Positions 12,015-20,549 of a DNA stretch of 33,261 nt are shown in pieces. Positions within the stretch are counted from its first letter, which is position 1; the number at the start of each line of letters is the position of its first letter. Source of the stretch: an uncultured Bacilli bacterium (GTDB taxonomy: Bacteria > Bacillota_I > Bacilli_A > RF39 > UBA660); the NCBI GenBank assembly GCA_934182615.1, contig CAKPRO010000013.1:1-33261 (forward strand), in the 5' to 3' direction. Made by a program: the position numbers and the translations under genes. Below the pieces are notes generated by a model. That model did not search any database. It was not told the origin of the DNA and worked only from the letters and a program-made list of their open reading frames with translations.

Positions 12015-14430
12015 CTCTTAAAATAATATTTAATTCTTTATTAAGTACTTTTAATATTTTCTCTACTCTAGTATTAATTTGTTCAGTAGTCATAGTACCA
12101 TTATTATTACCTAATTTAATTCTTAAAGTAATAGACTTCTTACCTTCAGGTATTTTATCACCATTATATTCTTCAATAAATGATACTTCTTTAACCATAG
12201 TACTAACTATGTCATCTATCTCTTTCCAAGTAGTTGAAGAATCTACTAATAGGGATAGGTCTTTTTCTACTAATGGGAATTGAGGTAAATGATTAAACTT
12301 ATTAGTTCTAGATTTATATGGCACTAATTTATCAAACTCTATTTCAAAGATAGCAACATTAGTTCTCTTAATACCAGATTCATTCATTGCAGATACTGAC
12401 ACTAATGATAATGAACCAATTACTTCATCATTTAAACTAATATTTAAGTATACATCTTTATCAGCCCATGATGGTTTTTCTAGTCTACTTAGAGTAAGTT
12501 CTTCCATATGATTATATCTAGATAAGTTTTCTACTACACCTTTTAATTCAAAGAATATTTCTTTAGCATTCTTACCAACGATTGCTCCAGTTAATAATTT
12601 CTTATGAATTGGTAATACTTCTTCTTCAGTTGATTCATGATATTCACCTTTAATAAATACTTCAGCCATTTCAAACACTCTAAATGTATCAAAGTATCTT
12701 AAGTTTTTACTTACTACTTCTAACATGCCAGGTACTAATGAACTTCTTAGTATTCCAAGTTCTGGTGAAGGTGGCGTTGCTAATCTAACAGAAGTACTTG
12801 TATCTATTTTAGCAGCTTTTATATATTTCTCATCAATCCAAGGATATGTAAATACTTCATTAAAGTTACATCTATAGGCTAAGTATTCTCTTAATCTTCT
12901 TTCTAATGTTACTTTAGGTTGATTTACTGAACTTGTAAAATTTACTGGTAATGGTTTTGCTTCAAAGTATTCATAACCTATTAATCTAGCAATATCTCCT
13001 AGTACATCATCTTTCATAGATACATCACCAGTACTTCTCCATGTTGGAACTACTGTCTTAAAGATATTATCTTTATATTCTACTTCATATCCTAGTCTTT
13101 CTAAAGTATCAGTAATTTCTTCTACTGTTAAGACTTTACCCAATCTTATATCTAAGAATTCTTTAGATACTTCTACTACTTCATTCTTAGTAGGATTTGG
13201 ATAATTATCTCCATAGGCTATTATTTCACATTCGGGATATATTTCTTTAAATAATTGTAAAGCTAAAGATAATCCTAAATCTACTCTCTCGGTATCGATA
13301 TTCTTTTCATAACGAATTGAGGCATCAGTCTTCTCGTCGAATCTCTTACCGGTATTTCTAATAGTACCTGCGGTAAAGTCTGCTACCTCAAGGACTACTC
13401 CAGTTGTATCGGGTAAGATTGAATCTTTTCTACCACCTTTAATACCTGCTAATGCCATAGGCTCCTTGGTATCACATATTACTAAATCATCAGTAGTTAA
13501 ATCAATACTATTTTGATCTAGTAATAATAGTTTTTCTCCCTTGTTAGCATTTCTTACGATTATTTTTTCTCCTGTTACATGAGTTCTATCAAAAGCATGT
13601 AATGGTTGACCTACTGCCATCATTACATAGTTTGTTATATCTACGATTGCATTTATTGGTCTCATACCACCATTTGTAATAGCAGTTTGCATCCATATTG
13701 GAGATGGTTTTACATAAACGTTATTTATTTCTACTGCTGAATATCTAGGACATTTAGTGGTATCTTTTATTTCAATATCATATTTCTTTATATTTTTATC
13801 TGGTTTTATTATTTCTAATTCTTTTAATGGTACTTTGTATATTGCAGATAATTCTCTTGCTATTCCATAATGTCCCCATAAGTCTGGTCTATTAGTAAGA
13901 GACTTATTATCTATTTCTAATACAGTATCATTCATACCAATAACATCAGCGATATTATCACCAGGTTTACAATCTATACCTGCTAAATCGACGATTTCAC
14001 TTTCATCTTTTGGTGGAAAATAACTTTCTAAATATACTTCAGTTGCTCCACATATCATACCATATGATGATACACCACGCATCTTAGTTTCTTTTATCTT
14101 TACTAAGTCACCTTCACCATGCCAATATACTTCTGCTCCTGGTTTTGATATTACTACTTTTTCTCCTACATATAGGTTAGAACCACCACATACAATTTGA
14201 ACTGGAGACTCTTCACCAATATTTACCATACATACTTTTAATTTATCAGCATCAGGATGCTTATTTACTTCTAATATTTCTCCTACAACTATATCATGAA
14301 ACTTAAGTGAAGCATCTTCGACACTTTCTACTTCTACTGTTCTCATTGTTAAATCATAAGATAATTGTTTATTTGTTATATCTTTTGGTAAATCTACATA
14401 TTTTTTTACCCAATTTAATGAAACTCTCAT
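12007..14430 (-). CDS. pheT: Phenylalanyl-tRNA synthetase beta subunit
   Basis: An 807-aa protein, the full bacterial PheT length. Domains in order: an N-terminal core and a tRNA-binding OB domain (about 40-150; VGEILEVNKHPDADKLKVCMVN, IVCGG..NL..G..V), the B3/B4 editing domain (NRPDLWGHYGIARELSAI; PINAIVDITNYVMMAVGQPLHAFD), B5 (LDIRLGKVLTVEEI), the catalytic-like core (RLIGYEYFEAKPLP...REYLAYRCNFNEVFTYPWI) and a C-terminal anticodon-binding ferredoxin-fold domain (FPLVEKDLSLLVD, ...GKKSITLRI). With PheS it forms the alpha2-beta2 enzyme that charges tRNA-Phe. It starts 12 bp after pheS with an AGGAGGT SD and is governed by the T-box at 15803-15998. Confidence 0.98.
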   Translation of the reverse strand: MRVSLNWVKKYVDLPKDITNKQLSYDLTMRTVEVESVEDASLKFHDIVVGEILEVNKHPDADKLKVCMVNIGEESPVQIVCGGSNLYVGEKVVISKPGAEVYWHGEGDLVKIKETKMRGVSSYGMICGATEVYLESYFPPKDESEIVDLAGIDCKPGDNIADVIGMNDTVLEIDNKSLTNRPDLWGHYGIARELSAIYKVPLKELEIIKPDKNIKKYDIEIKDTTKCPRYSAVEINNVYVKPSPIWMQTAITNGGMRPINAIVDITNYVMMAVGQPLHAFDRTHVTGEKIIVRNANKGEKLLLLDQNSIDLTTDDLVICDTKEPMALAGIKGGRKDSILPDTTGVVLEVADFTAGTIRNTGKRFDEKTDASIRYEKNIDTERVDLGLSLALQLFKEIYPECEIIAYGDNYPNPTKNEVVEVSKEFLDIRLGKVLTVEEITDTLERLGYEVEYKDNIFKTVVPTWRSTGDVSMKDDVLGDIARLIGYEYFEAKPLPVNFTSSVNQPKVTLERRLREYLAYRCNFNEVFTYPWIDEKYIKAAKIDTSTSVRLATPPSPELGILRSSLVPGMLEVVSKNLRYFDTFRVFEMAEVFIKGEYHESTEEEVLPIHKKLLTGAIVGKNAKEIFFELKGVVENLSRYNHMEELTLSRLEKPSWADKDVYLNISLNDEVIGSLSLVSVSAMNESGIKRTNVAIFEIEFDKLVPYKSRTNKFNHLPQFPLVEKDLSLLVDSSTTWKEIDDIVSTMVKEVSFIEEYNGDKIPEGKKSITLRIKLGNNNGTMTTEQINTRVEKILKVLNKELNIILREE

Positions 14431-14442
14431 CTTTCTTACCTC

Positions 14443-15483
14443 CTACTTAAACTCTCTTAGGAATCTTAAATCCCCACTATGGAATAATCTTACATCATCT
14501 ATACCATATCTCATCATTACTAATCTGTCTAAGCCGATATTGATATAGAAACCAGTCCATACTTCTGGATCTAAGTTAGCACTTCTAAGGACATTTGGAT
14601 GAATTACTCCTCCTGGCATTACTTCGATCCAACCATTGTGGTTACATACTTTACAACCTTTACCACCACATACTAGACATTCCATATCTATTTCATAACC
14701 TGGCTCAGTAAATGGGAAGAATCCCTCACGCATACGTACATTTACTTTTTGACCAAATACTTTTTCTAATATTGTTTCTATCATTACTTTACCTGATGCA
14801 AATGATAAATCTTTATCTACTATTAAAGCTTCATATTGAAAGAAAGCTCTTTCGTGTCTGGCATCAGTTGTTTCGTTTCTATATACTCTTCCTGGGTATA
14901 CGAATCTAGCAGGAGCTCCATGCTCTAATAAGTATCTTACTGATCCTCCTGTTAAGTGTGGTCTTAAACATAATCTTTCTTCAGCAGATTTATCTTCTGT
15001 TCCCTCTATCCAATATGTATCCATTGATGCTCTAGCAGGATGATCTTTAGGGAAGTTTAGGTTATCAAAAGCAAACTTTTCACTACTGATATCATTCTCA
15101 CTATATACTTCAAATCCTAATGATAAAAAGGCATCATTTAAGTCATAACACATTTGTGTAATAGGATGTAACGCCCCAGTACTATCTAGTTCTTTACCAG
15201 GTAATGTTACATCTATCTCTTCATCAGTAACACTAGCATTATCTACTAAGTCTTTATCTTTTTCATTTAGTTTTTCATCAAAGTAATTTTTTATTTCATT
15301 AGCTTTCATACCTACTTGTTTTTTGGTTTCGACATCTAATGAACCTAGAGTTTTTAACACTTCGGTAAGTGGACTCTTCTTACCTAATAATTCTCTTCTT
15401 ATTTCTTCTAATTCTTTACTAGATTTAGCACTATTTATTTTTTCTAAACCTTGTTTTTTTATTTCTTCTAATCTTTCTAACAT
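14443..15483 (-). CDS. pheS: Phenylalanyl-tRNA synthetase alpha subunit
   Basis: A 346-aa protein, the usual PheS length. The N-terminal coiled coil (LEEIKKQGLEKINSAKSSKELEEIR) contacts tRNA. Class II motifs follow: LHPITQMCYDL, FAFDNLNFPKDHPAR, LRPHLTGGSVRYL, FVYPGRVYRNETTDARHERAFFQ (motif 2), MPGGVIHPNVLR and INIGLDRLVMMRYGIDDVR (motif 3). A CxxC...C.VC insert (CLVCGGKGCKVCNHNGW) is also present. I take the ATG at 15481-15483 (MLERLEE), with AAGGAGA 5-6 nt before it. Upstream in-frame codons overlap the end of the preceding ORF. It comes 10 bp after the small 95-aa gene and 12 bp before pheT. Confidence 0.98.
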   Translation of the reverse strand: MLERLEEIKKQGLEKINSAKSSKELEEIRRELLGKKSPLTEVLKTLGSLDVETKKQVGMKANEIKNYFDEKLNEKDKDLVDNASVTDEEIDVTLPGKELDSTGALHPITQMCYDLNDAFLSLGFEVYSENDISSEKFAFDNLNFPKDHPARASMDTYWIEGTEDKSAEERLCLRPHLTGGSVRYLLEHGAPARFVYPGRVYRNETTDARHERAFFQYEALIVDKDLSFASGKVMIETILEKVFGQKVNVRMREGFFPFTEPGYEIDMECLVCGGKGCKVCNHNGWIEVMPGGVIHPNVLRSANLDPEVWTGFYINIGLDRLVMMRYGIDDVRLFHSGDLRFLREFK

Positions 15484-15493
15484 AATTTTCTCC

Positions 15494-15781
15494 TTATACA
15501 TTATCAAGAAGCATTATTACTTCTTCTTTACTATATTTCTTTTCATAATCTTTTATTTTCTTCATATATTCATTATGACTTATGGTTAAGTCTTCTAATG
15601 AATCATATACTATTTTATCTATATTCTTTACTCCGTACTTTATTAAATATTTTATATTTAAATCGGTATCTATATAGTTATCTTCAACTAGAGAAAGAAT
15701 ATAATTACTTTTATTTTTTAGTATCTTCTTATAAGTATCATTAGATACATATCTTAATAAATATTCTATATTATAGTTCAT
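15494..15781 (-). CDS. Hypothetical protein, 95 aa, first gene of the T-box-controlled pheST operon
   Basis: The ATG at 15779-15781 has GAGGTG at ideal spacing. A longer reading frame exists upstream but would begin inside the T-box terminator. The protein is charged and helical, with LRYVSNDTYKKIL, IKYLIKYGVKNIDKIVYDSLEDL and a Lys-rich tail; no signal peptide or membrane segment. I do not recognise it. Its place between the Phe T-box and pheS means it is induced when tRNA-Phe is uncharged, which hints at a role near translation or tRNA-Phe metabolism, but that is only context. It may instead be a passive leader ORF. Confidence 0.65.
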   Translation of the reverse strand: MNYNIEYLLRYVSNDTYKKILKNKSNYILSLVEDNYIDTDLNIKYLIKYGVKNIDKIVYDSLEDLTISHNEYMKKIKDYEKKYSKEEVIMLLDNV

Positions 15782-15802
15782 ATTCACCTCTTTTTTATAA
15801 TT

Positions 15803-15998
15803 AAAAAAGATGATACCTAAAAGGACGAATATTATTATCCGCGGTACCACCTTTCTTTATAACTATTGTTATACTACTTGGAATCTTTAACCAGATTAAC
15901 GGTTAAGACTAAAGGGTGAATTCGTATTAGATATTTTATCAGGCTTCCATCATCCCCGACTCTCTATTAAACATCTCTAACATTACTACTTCCTTATC
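15803..15998 (-). promoter_or_regulatory. T-box riboswitch, Phe-specific (UUC specifier), with terminator
   Basis: The minus strand carries the invariant T-box AAGGTGGTACCGCGG (15839-15853). The terminator is a 12-bp stem formed by AAAGGTGGTACC (15843-15854) and GGTATCATCTTT (15806-15817) followed by a U run. Upstream, stem I is visible, with a GAATTCACC segment giving UUC (15918-15920) as specifier, a GGGGATGATGGAAGCCTG distal region and AATGATAAGGAAGTAGTAATG at the 5' side. Uncharged tRNA-Phe should pair UUC with its GAA anticodon and stabilise the antiterminator, letting transcription into the 95-aa ORF, pheS and pheT. A confident promoter was not found; it may lie in the end of the 240-aa gene. 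Confidence 0.93.
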
Positions 15999-16004
15999 AT
16001 TGTC

Positions 16005-16727
16005 TTATTTTCTTTTTATACATCTAAATAATCTTTTTACTTCAGTATCTTGATTAGTTAGAATATCTTTTTTCTTATCATTATTTTTATTATATGTATA
16101 TCTAAAGTCAAACCCATATCTATTAATATAATCAATAACAGCCATTTCTAGCATACCTTGTTTACCATACCAATATTCATCAGGGCACTCTAGAGCATAA
16201 TATGGTTCAATCGAAGCCAAACTCTTTATATTGCCAGAATAAACTCCTGGATATAACTCCTCTAATTTAATACGTCCCATAAAAATATCTTCAAGCGTTT
16301 TACTATTCTTATATTCAAAACGATATTTTGGATTATTCTTTAATTCTTCAGATAATATACTAATAGTCTTTTTAATAATAGTATCACTACCCGCTACCAT
16401 ATCACTAAAACCACTCAAATTATCTAAACGATAAATACTTCTATCTTCCATTTTAGTAATTAAAGCATCCGCTAGTTGCATATCATATTTAGCTACACCA
16501 GAATATTCAATCTCTTTAGGATACATCATACAAATAGCATGAGATAATATTTCATTCTCTCTAATATAAGCAAACTCATTCTTTAAAACACTACCTTTTT
16601 TTGGAAAGTTATTATATTCTATACATAAAGTTTCTATTGCTTTAGCATATAAATATAAACGAATATCTGCTCCCATATCTTGCATCTTATATAAATCATC
16701 CATAGATGGCATAAATACTTCTTTCAT
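16005..16727 (-). CDS. Hypothetical protein, 240 aa
   Basis: I do not recognise this family. It is cytoplasmic by appearance: no signal peptide or membrane segment. Visible features are an N-terminal helical part (DDLYKMQDMGADIRLYLYAKAIETL), a middle with LADALITKMEDRSIYRLDNLSGF, and an aromatic-rich C-terminal region (YALECPDEYWYGKQGMLEMAVIDYINRYGFDFRYTY) ending in a basic tail. It starts 21 bp after frr on the same strand with an AGGGGGAA-type SD, so it is probably cotranscribed with frr. Its last codons adjoin the T-box leader. Confidence 0.6.
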   Translation of the reverse strand: MKEVFMPSMDDLYKMQDMGADIRLYLYAKAIETLCIEYNNFPKKGSVLKNEFAYIRENEILSHAICMMYPKEIEYSGVAKYDMQLADALITKMEDRSIYRLDNLSGFSDMVAGSDTIIKKTISILSEELKNNPKYRFEYKNSKTLEDIFMGRIKLEELYPGVYSGNIKSLASIEPYYALECPDEYWYGKQGMLEMAVIDYINRYGFDFRYTYNKNNDKKKDILTNQDTEVKRLFRCIKRK

Positions 16728-16748
16728 TATTATTCCCCCTCACTATAA

Positions 16749-17291
16749 TTATATAGTCATTAAATCTTTTTCTTTTTCTTTTAACTTTTCATCAACTATT
16801 TTATTATATTCATTTATTAATTCTTGTACTCTTTCATTACCTCTCTTTTCTTCATCCTCAGGTAATTCTAGATTATTTAATGCTTTATTAGCATCTTGTC
16901 TTATATTTCTTAAAGCTATTTTAGCTTCTTCTGCTAACTGCTTTACTTGTTTTACTAAGTCTTTTCTTCTATCTTCAGTAAGTGGTGGTATTACAATAAA
17001 TACTACTTCACCATTATTATTCGGAGTTACTCCTAAATTAGCCTCAAAGATAGCCTTTTCTATTGCTCCTAAACATGATCTATCAAATGGTTTAATTGAT
17101 AGTTGTCTAGCTTCAGGAACTGATATATTAGCTAAACTCTTTAATGGAGTTGGAGTACCATAATACTCTACCATCACGCCGTCTAGCATACTAGGATTAG
17201 CTCTTCCTGCTCTAACATTAGTAAATTTATTTTCTAATGATTCTATTGTTAACATCATTTTTTCTTCAGTATTCAATATTGTTTCTTCCAT
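16749..17291 (-). CDS. frr: Ribosome-recycling factor
   Basis: A 180-aa protein, close to the standard 185 aa. It has FTNVRAGRANPSMLDGVMVEYYGTPTPL, ISVPEARQLSIKPFDRSCLGAIEKAI, LGVTPNNNGEVVFIVIPPLTEDRRKDLVKQVKQLAEEAKIALRNIRQDANKAL, the diagnostic RRF sequence. RRF works with EF-G to split post-termination ribosomes. The ATG has AAAGGAGA upstream and a promoter at 17315-17343. pyrH, often its neighbour, is not present here; the next gene is a 240-aa unknown. Confidence 0.98.
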   Translation of the reverse strand: MEETILNTEEKMMLTIESLENKFTNVRAGRANPSMLDGVMVEYYGTPTPLKSLANISVPEARQLSIKPFDRSCLGAIEKAIFEANLGVTPNNNGEVVFIVIPPLTEDRRKDLVKQVKQLAEEAKIALRNIRQDANKALNNLELPEDEEKRGNERVQELINEYNKIVDEKLKEKEKDLMTI

Positions 17292-17314
17292 AATATCTCC
17301 TTTTTATATATGAT

Positions 17315-17343
17315 ATTTTATCACACTTTAATTATTTATTCAA
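17315..17343 (-). promoter_or_regulatory. Promoter of frr
   Basis: Minus strand TTGAAT, 17 bp, TAAAAT with extended TGA, about 24 bp before the start codon. The 17344-17570 stretch beyond it, about 230 bp, is AT-rich and holds no ORF, repeat or RNA I can identify. Confidence 0.6.
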
Positions 17344-17573
17344 CACTTTTTCATCATTTTTTTATGTGTAATATTCCTACAACCTATCTAAGTATATCTT
17401 TATTACATATTCAATAATTCAGAATGACTATCAGTAGCAAATAACACTAAAACATCCTTAAACAAAGGTTTGAGCCTTAATATGTATACATTATATAATT
17501 AAATTATACTAAAGCCAATATAAAGTATTATATAACACCAAATCAAACCATTTATTTTTTTAGACCCAGGCTA

Positions 17574-17606
17574 AAAAATACCCTATAGGACCTTAGGCCT
17601 ATAGGG
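17574..17606 (-). terminator. Intrinsic terminator of mscL
   Basis: A 9-bp perfect stem (17598-17606 with 17581-17589, CCCTATAGG/CCTATAGGG), loop CCTAAGGT, then TATTTTTT on the minus strand. 10 bp past the mscL stop. Confidence 0.85.
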
Positions 17607-17615
17607 ATATATAAA

Positions 17616-18023
17616 TTATTTCTTATTAGATTTCTTAAGTTCACTAAGAATTTCTTCTAGTAACAATACTTCTTCACTCTTCTTAGGTTCTTCCATCTTC
17701 TCTTTTTTCTCTTCTTTCTTCTTATTAATACTAGTAAGTTTATTAATAAATTTAACTAATAAAAAGATACAAAAAGCAATAATAAAGAAGTTAATAATAT
17801 TATTAATTAAAGAACCATATCTAATCGTCGACTCACCTACTTTAATAGATAAATTACTAAAATCATGACCTCCAATAATAATACCAATAATAGGCATTAA
17901 TAAATCATCTACTACTGAAGTAACAATCTTACTAAAAGCAGACCCCATAACAACACCTACTGCTAAGTCTACAACATTACCTCTTTCAATAAAAGTTTTA
18001 AATTCATTTATAATTTTCTTCAT
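17616..18023 (-). CDS. mscL: Large-conductance mechanosensitive channel MscL
   Basis: A 135-aa protein of typical length. N-terminal amphipathic helix and TM1 (FKTFIERGNVVDLAVGVVMGSAFSKIVTSVVDDLLMPIIG), a periplasmic loop, TM2 (INNIINFFIIAFCIFLLVKFINKL) and a Lys/Glu-rich cytoplasmic bundle ending LLEEILSELKK. The pentameric channel opens under membrane tension to release solutes on hypo-osmotic shock. It has its own promoter (18046-18074) and terminator, so it forms a single-gene unit. Confidence 0.97.
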   Translation of the reverse strand: MKKIINEFKTFIERGNVVDLAVGVVMGSAFSKIVTSVVDDLLMPIIGIIIGGHDFSNLSIKVGESTIRYGSLINNIINFFIIAFCIFLLVKFINKLTSINKKKEEKKEKMEEPKKSEEVLLLEEILSELKKSNKK

Positions 18024-18045
18024 ATACTTCTTCCTCTCTAAATCA

Positions 18046-18074
18046 ATTATACTATTAAATAATATCTAAGTAAA
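18046..18074 (-). promoter_or_regulatory. Promoter of mscL
   Basis: Minus strand TTTACT, 17 bp, TATAAT. The -35 overlaps the last codons of the upstream gene. TTTACT with the same spacing recurs at 20888-20916 and 31786-31814. Confidence 0.65.
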
Positions 18075-18473
18075 GATAATATTCATAACAATACCAAGTG
18101 TTATCCCAAGAACAACACCCGCTAATACCTCTAGTGGATTATGTCCTAGTTTTTCTTTTAAATTAGTACCAACAACTTTATTAATTACTTTAGCCTGATT
18201 ACCACTCTCATATCTTATACCCATAGAATCATATATAACAATCAAAGAAAAGAACAAAGATAAAGCAAATAAAACACTAGTAACACCATAATTTAAGTAT
18301 ATAATGGTAGTTAAACTACTAGTTAAAGTACTATGCGTACTAGGCATACCACCCATACCATCAAAGAATCTTTTTATATTTAATTTATGATATTTCTTAG
18401 TTTCAATTATTACCTTTATAGTTTGTGATATAAGAGCCGCTATAAAAGGAATAATTAAATACTTATATAACAT
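18066..18473 (-). CDS. Divergent PAP2 family membrane protein (YuiD-like)
   Basis: A 135-aa protein with about four membrane segments. Family motifs: FDGMGGMPSTHST after the first helix, YDSMGIRYESGNQAKVIN, LKEKLGHNPLEVLAGVVLGI. These match the DUF212/YuiD group, which is distantly related to acid phosphatase/vanadium haloperoxidase (PAP2) enzymes and keeps the SxxH and GH..LEV residues. A lipid phosphatase function is plausible but unproven for the group. It starts 18 bp after recO with AGGTGAT as SD and is probably cotranscribed with it. Confidence 0.9.
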   Translation of the reverse strand: MLYKYLIIPFIAALISQTIKVIIETKKYHKLNIKRFFDGMGGMPSTHSTLTSSLTTIIYLNYGVTSVLFALSLFFSLIVIYDSMGIRYESGNQAKVINKVVGTNLKEKLGHNPLEVLAGVVLGITLGIVMNIIFT

Positions 18474-18491
18474 ACTATCACCTATTATATT

Positions 18492-19214
18492 TTATTTAAT
18501 AGTATCTAATAATATCTTACTTTTTAAATATATTCCTGAATATCGTTCATAATAATCCTCAGTAAACTCCTCTAGTTCTTTTAATACTTCTTTAGATATA
18601 TCTAATTTATTTAACTTAGATATATCTACTAAATATAACATTCTAATTAATTTAATACTCTTAGTAGATATAACCTTCTCATTCCTAAGACAATTCTTAC
18701 ATACATATCCCCCTAGATAACTAGACATAGTAACAATATCATGAGTATTACCACATACTACACATCTATCAATAATAGGCATAATACCAAGATAATCTAA
18801 TAATTTTAATCTTAATATAATAGTAATAGCCTCTGGATCATAATTATCATTAATCTTATCTAAACAATCTAAATATAATTTATATATATTTTTATTACCA
18901 TCATGCTTATATACTTTAGTTACTAATTCAGTAATATAAGTAACATAACTAATTTTAACAATATCTTTCTTAATATTATTATAACTATTAATAGTATCAG
19001 CATCAATTAATTTAGATAAACCATTCTCTTTATAATTAATATTAAAACTACCATAATTAAATTTAGTAGTAGTACTAAAAAAGGGACTTCTTACTTTCTT
19101 AGCCCCTTTAGCTATGACTCCTAGTAAACCATTCTCTGTAAAGATATTAATTATCTTACTATTATCTTCAAAGGGATATTCACTTACTATTACACCATTT
19201 ATTTTTTTATCCAT
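18492..19214 (-). CDS. recO: DNA repair protein RecO
   Basis: A 240-aa protein, the usual RecO size. The N-terminal OB fold has GVIVSEYPFEDNSKIINIFTENGLLGVIAKGAKKVRSPF; the helical middle follows, and a zinc site CVVCGNTHD...GGYVCKNC lies at about residues 146-175. RecO loads RecA on SSB-coated DNA with RecR in gap repair. In many Firmicutes the order is era-yqzL-recO. Here a three-gene island (19492-20867) separates yqzL from recO. Two tandem hairpins (19238-19287) lie in the 5' region. Confidence 0.95.
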   Translation of the reverse strand: MDKKINGVIVSEYPFEDNSKIINIFTENGLLGVIAKGAKKVRSPFFSTTTKFNYGSFNINYKENGLSKLIDADTINSYNNIKKDIVKISYVTYITELVTKVYKHDGNKNIYKLYLDCLDKINDNYDPEAITIILRLKLLDYLGIMPIIDRCVVCGNTHDIVTMSSYLGGYVCKNCLRNEKVISTKSIKLIRMLYLVDISKLNKLDISKEVLKELEEFTEDYYERYSGIYLKSKILLDTIK

Positions 19215-19237
19215 ATTATCACTTCTTTTTTATTATT

Positions 19238-19287
19238 CCCTTTAAGTCTAGGTCTTAAAGGGTTACTTGAAGCCTTAGTCTTCAAGT
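19238..19287. repeat. Tandem hairpins upstream of recO
   Basis: CCCTTTAAG/CTTAAAGGG (19238-19246, 19254-19262; loop TCTAGGT) and ACTTGAAG/CTTCAAGT (19265-19272, 19280-19287; loop CCTTAGT), 2 bp apart. They lie in the recO 5' region. No long U tract follows either on the minus strand. The loops resemble those at 17590, 29317 and 11965. Confidence 0.5.
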
Positions 19288-19365
19288 AATATATCATCCA
19301 TATCTATTATATATAAGCATTAACTATATATTTATTATTTACCTCTAGTTAATGTTTTACCAAAA

Positions 19366-19392
19366 TTAAAAGCCAGTCATATGACTAGCTTT
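19366..19392 (-). terminator. Probable terminator of the accessory island
   Basis: Near-perfect 12-bp arms AAAGCTAGTCAT/ATGACTGGCTTT (19381-19392 with 19369-19380, one G-U) followed by TAATTTT on the minus strand. It sits about 100 bp after the 227-aa gene. Smaller stems (AAGCA/TGCTT near 19448, GTGCCGATAGGCA near 19402) lie between. The remainder of 19288-19491 has no gene. Confidence 0.55.
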
Positions 19393-19491
19393 GTAGAATG
19401 CCTATCGGCACTTGTCATGATACTATTTAATAATAATATCATATAAAGCATTTCTGCTTCATGTACTTGTATTTTACAACATTTTTTAATT

Positions 19492-20175
19492 CTAGTCAAT
19501 ATTACATCTTTTCAAAATAAGTTTTGCATATTTATTTATATCTTTTGTTAAACCATATAGGCAACTATCAATTAGATTTGTATCGAAAATATTAATATTG
19601 TTTTCTTTGCAATAATTTAACACACTTTCATTAGAAAAGCAATAATTATTTATTAACCTACATACAAAAATCAACTGTCTTTCATAATCAACATCATTGT
19701 AATCATACAATTTCAATATAGTTAAAGAGGAATCAAAATTGGCATTTAATTCTGAAGGTTGAAACTTACTATAATTACTATTACCAATTAAAAATTCATT
19801 TTCAAATATTTTATACAAATTATTTTCCCTTTCAGCGAGCATTTTATATTGAAGAACGTGTTTAATTTCATGCAAAACAATTCTATACAAATTCATTGTA
19901 GCAAAATAATCGTTTTTGCTTATATTAAACAAAGATTTCATTATATAATTATAATTAATAGTAATTGCTTTATCATTAAAACTATATGAAGCACAATAAA
20001 AATCAGAATTATTTATAAAAATTCTATTACAATAATCAGTCAAGCAATACAAAGATAGTATATCATCGATGGTTTTTCTTATGTTACTACAATTCAAAGA
20101 TTTTGTATTAAAAACCGACGATAATTCATCGGTCTTTAAGTTTCCAAATATGTTGTAATCAAAGTTACTTAACAT
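19492..20175 (-). CDS. Hypothetical protein with HExxH zinc-peptidase-like motif
   Basis: About 227 aa. I prefer the ATG at 20173-20175 because it overlaps the end of the preceding gene by 11 nt (translational coupling); an earlier ATG at about 20196 (MKKKEK) cannot be excluded. Near residue 112 is YRIVLHEIKHVLQYK, which fits the HExxH core of zinc metallopeptidases. A further Glu/Asp ligand downstream (e.g. QPSELNANF) is possible but not proven. No signal peptide or membrane segment. It is the last gene of a three-gene accessory island with its own operator-like promoter. The protein family is not recognised. Confidence 0.55.
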   Translation of the reverse strand: MLSNFDYNIFGNLKTDELSSVFNTKSLNCSNIRKTIDDILSLYCLTDYCNRIFINNSDFYCASYSFNDKAITINYNYIMKSLFNISKNDYFATMNLYRIVLHEIKHVLQYKMLAERENNLYKIFENEFLIGNSNYSKFQPSELNANFDSSLTILKLYDYNDVDYERQLIFVCRLINNYCFSNESVLNYCKENNINIFDTNLIDSCLYGLTKDINKYAKLILKRCNID

Positions 20176-20497
20176 AGCTTTCTCTTTTTTCTTCATTATC
20201 AACCATTTTTATTAATGTTAAAGTTTTACTTTCAATTTCGTTAGTATTAAACAATTCACCATCAACTGATAAACAATAACGATTTGCATAAGAAGACGCA
20301 ATCATCTTAATCTCATTTACTTCATCAACTGTAAATCTACCAGTTTGATTTTTAATTGCTAAGGTTTGAGTATATACTTGTAATTCTCTTCCACCTTGAC
20401 TAGCATGTATATGAGGTGCTTCCCATCCATTCCAATCGTCAAATCTAACTCTCCAATAATTTGGTTGACCATGAACAAAACTGTATTCACTTGGCAT
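20165..20497 (-). CDS. Small DUF4160-like protein
   Basis: A 110-aa protein from the ATG at 20495-20497, which has GGAGG 6 nt before it; the earlier in-frame start overlaps the promoter and is rejected. Sequence features are YWRVRFDDWNGWEAPHIHASQGGRELQVY, where APHIHA..GG resembles the PPHxHxxxGG core of DUF4160 proteins, small proteins often found in toxin-antitoxin-like or mobile contexts. A near-consensus promoter overlapped by an inverted repeat precedes it, suggesting autoregulation. It overlaps the HExxH gene, so the two probably act together. The family call is by motif only. Confidence 0.5.
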   Translation of the reverse strand: MPSEYSFVHGQPNYWRVRFDDWNGWEAPHIHASQGGRELQVYTQTLAIKNQTGRFTVDEVNEIKMIASSYANRYCLSVDGELFNTNEIESKTLTLIKMVDNEEKRESYVK

Positions 20498-20511
20498 AAT
20501 TTTCCTCCTTA

Positions 20512-20547
20512 ACTGAATATTATACATTCAGTATATATAATTGTCAA
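20512..20547 (-). promoter_or_regulatory. Consensus sigma-A promoter with overlapping operator-like palindrome
   Basis: Minus strand TTGACA (20542-20547), 17 bp, TATAAT (20519-20524), an exact consensus promoter. ACTGAAT (20526-20532, minus) and ATTCAGT (20512-20518) form an inverted repeat with a 7-bp spacer centred on the -10, as expected for a repressor site. It drives the DUF4160-like and HExxH genes. Confidence 0.75.
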
Positions 20548-20549
20548 CC

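Noticed and set aside
19215..19491. Riboswitch upstream of recO
   Set aside because: Only simple stem-loops are visible; no conserved aptamer motif could be matched.
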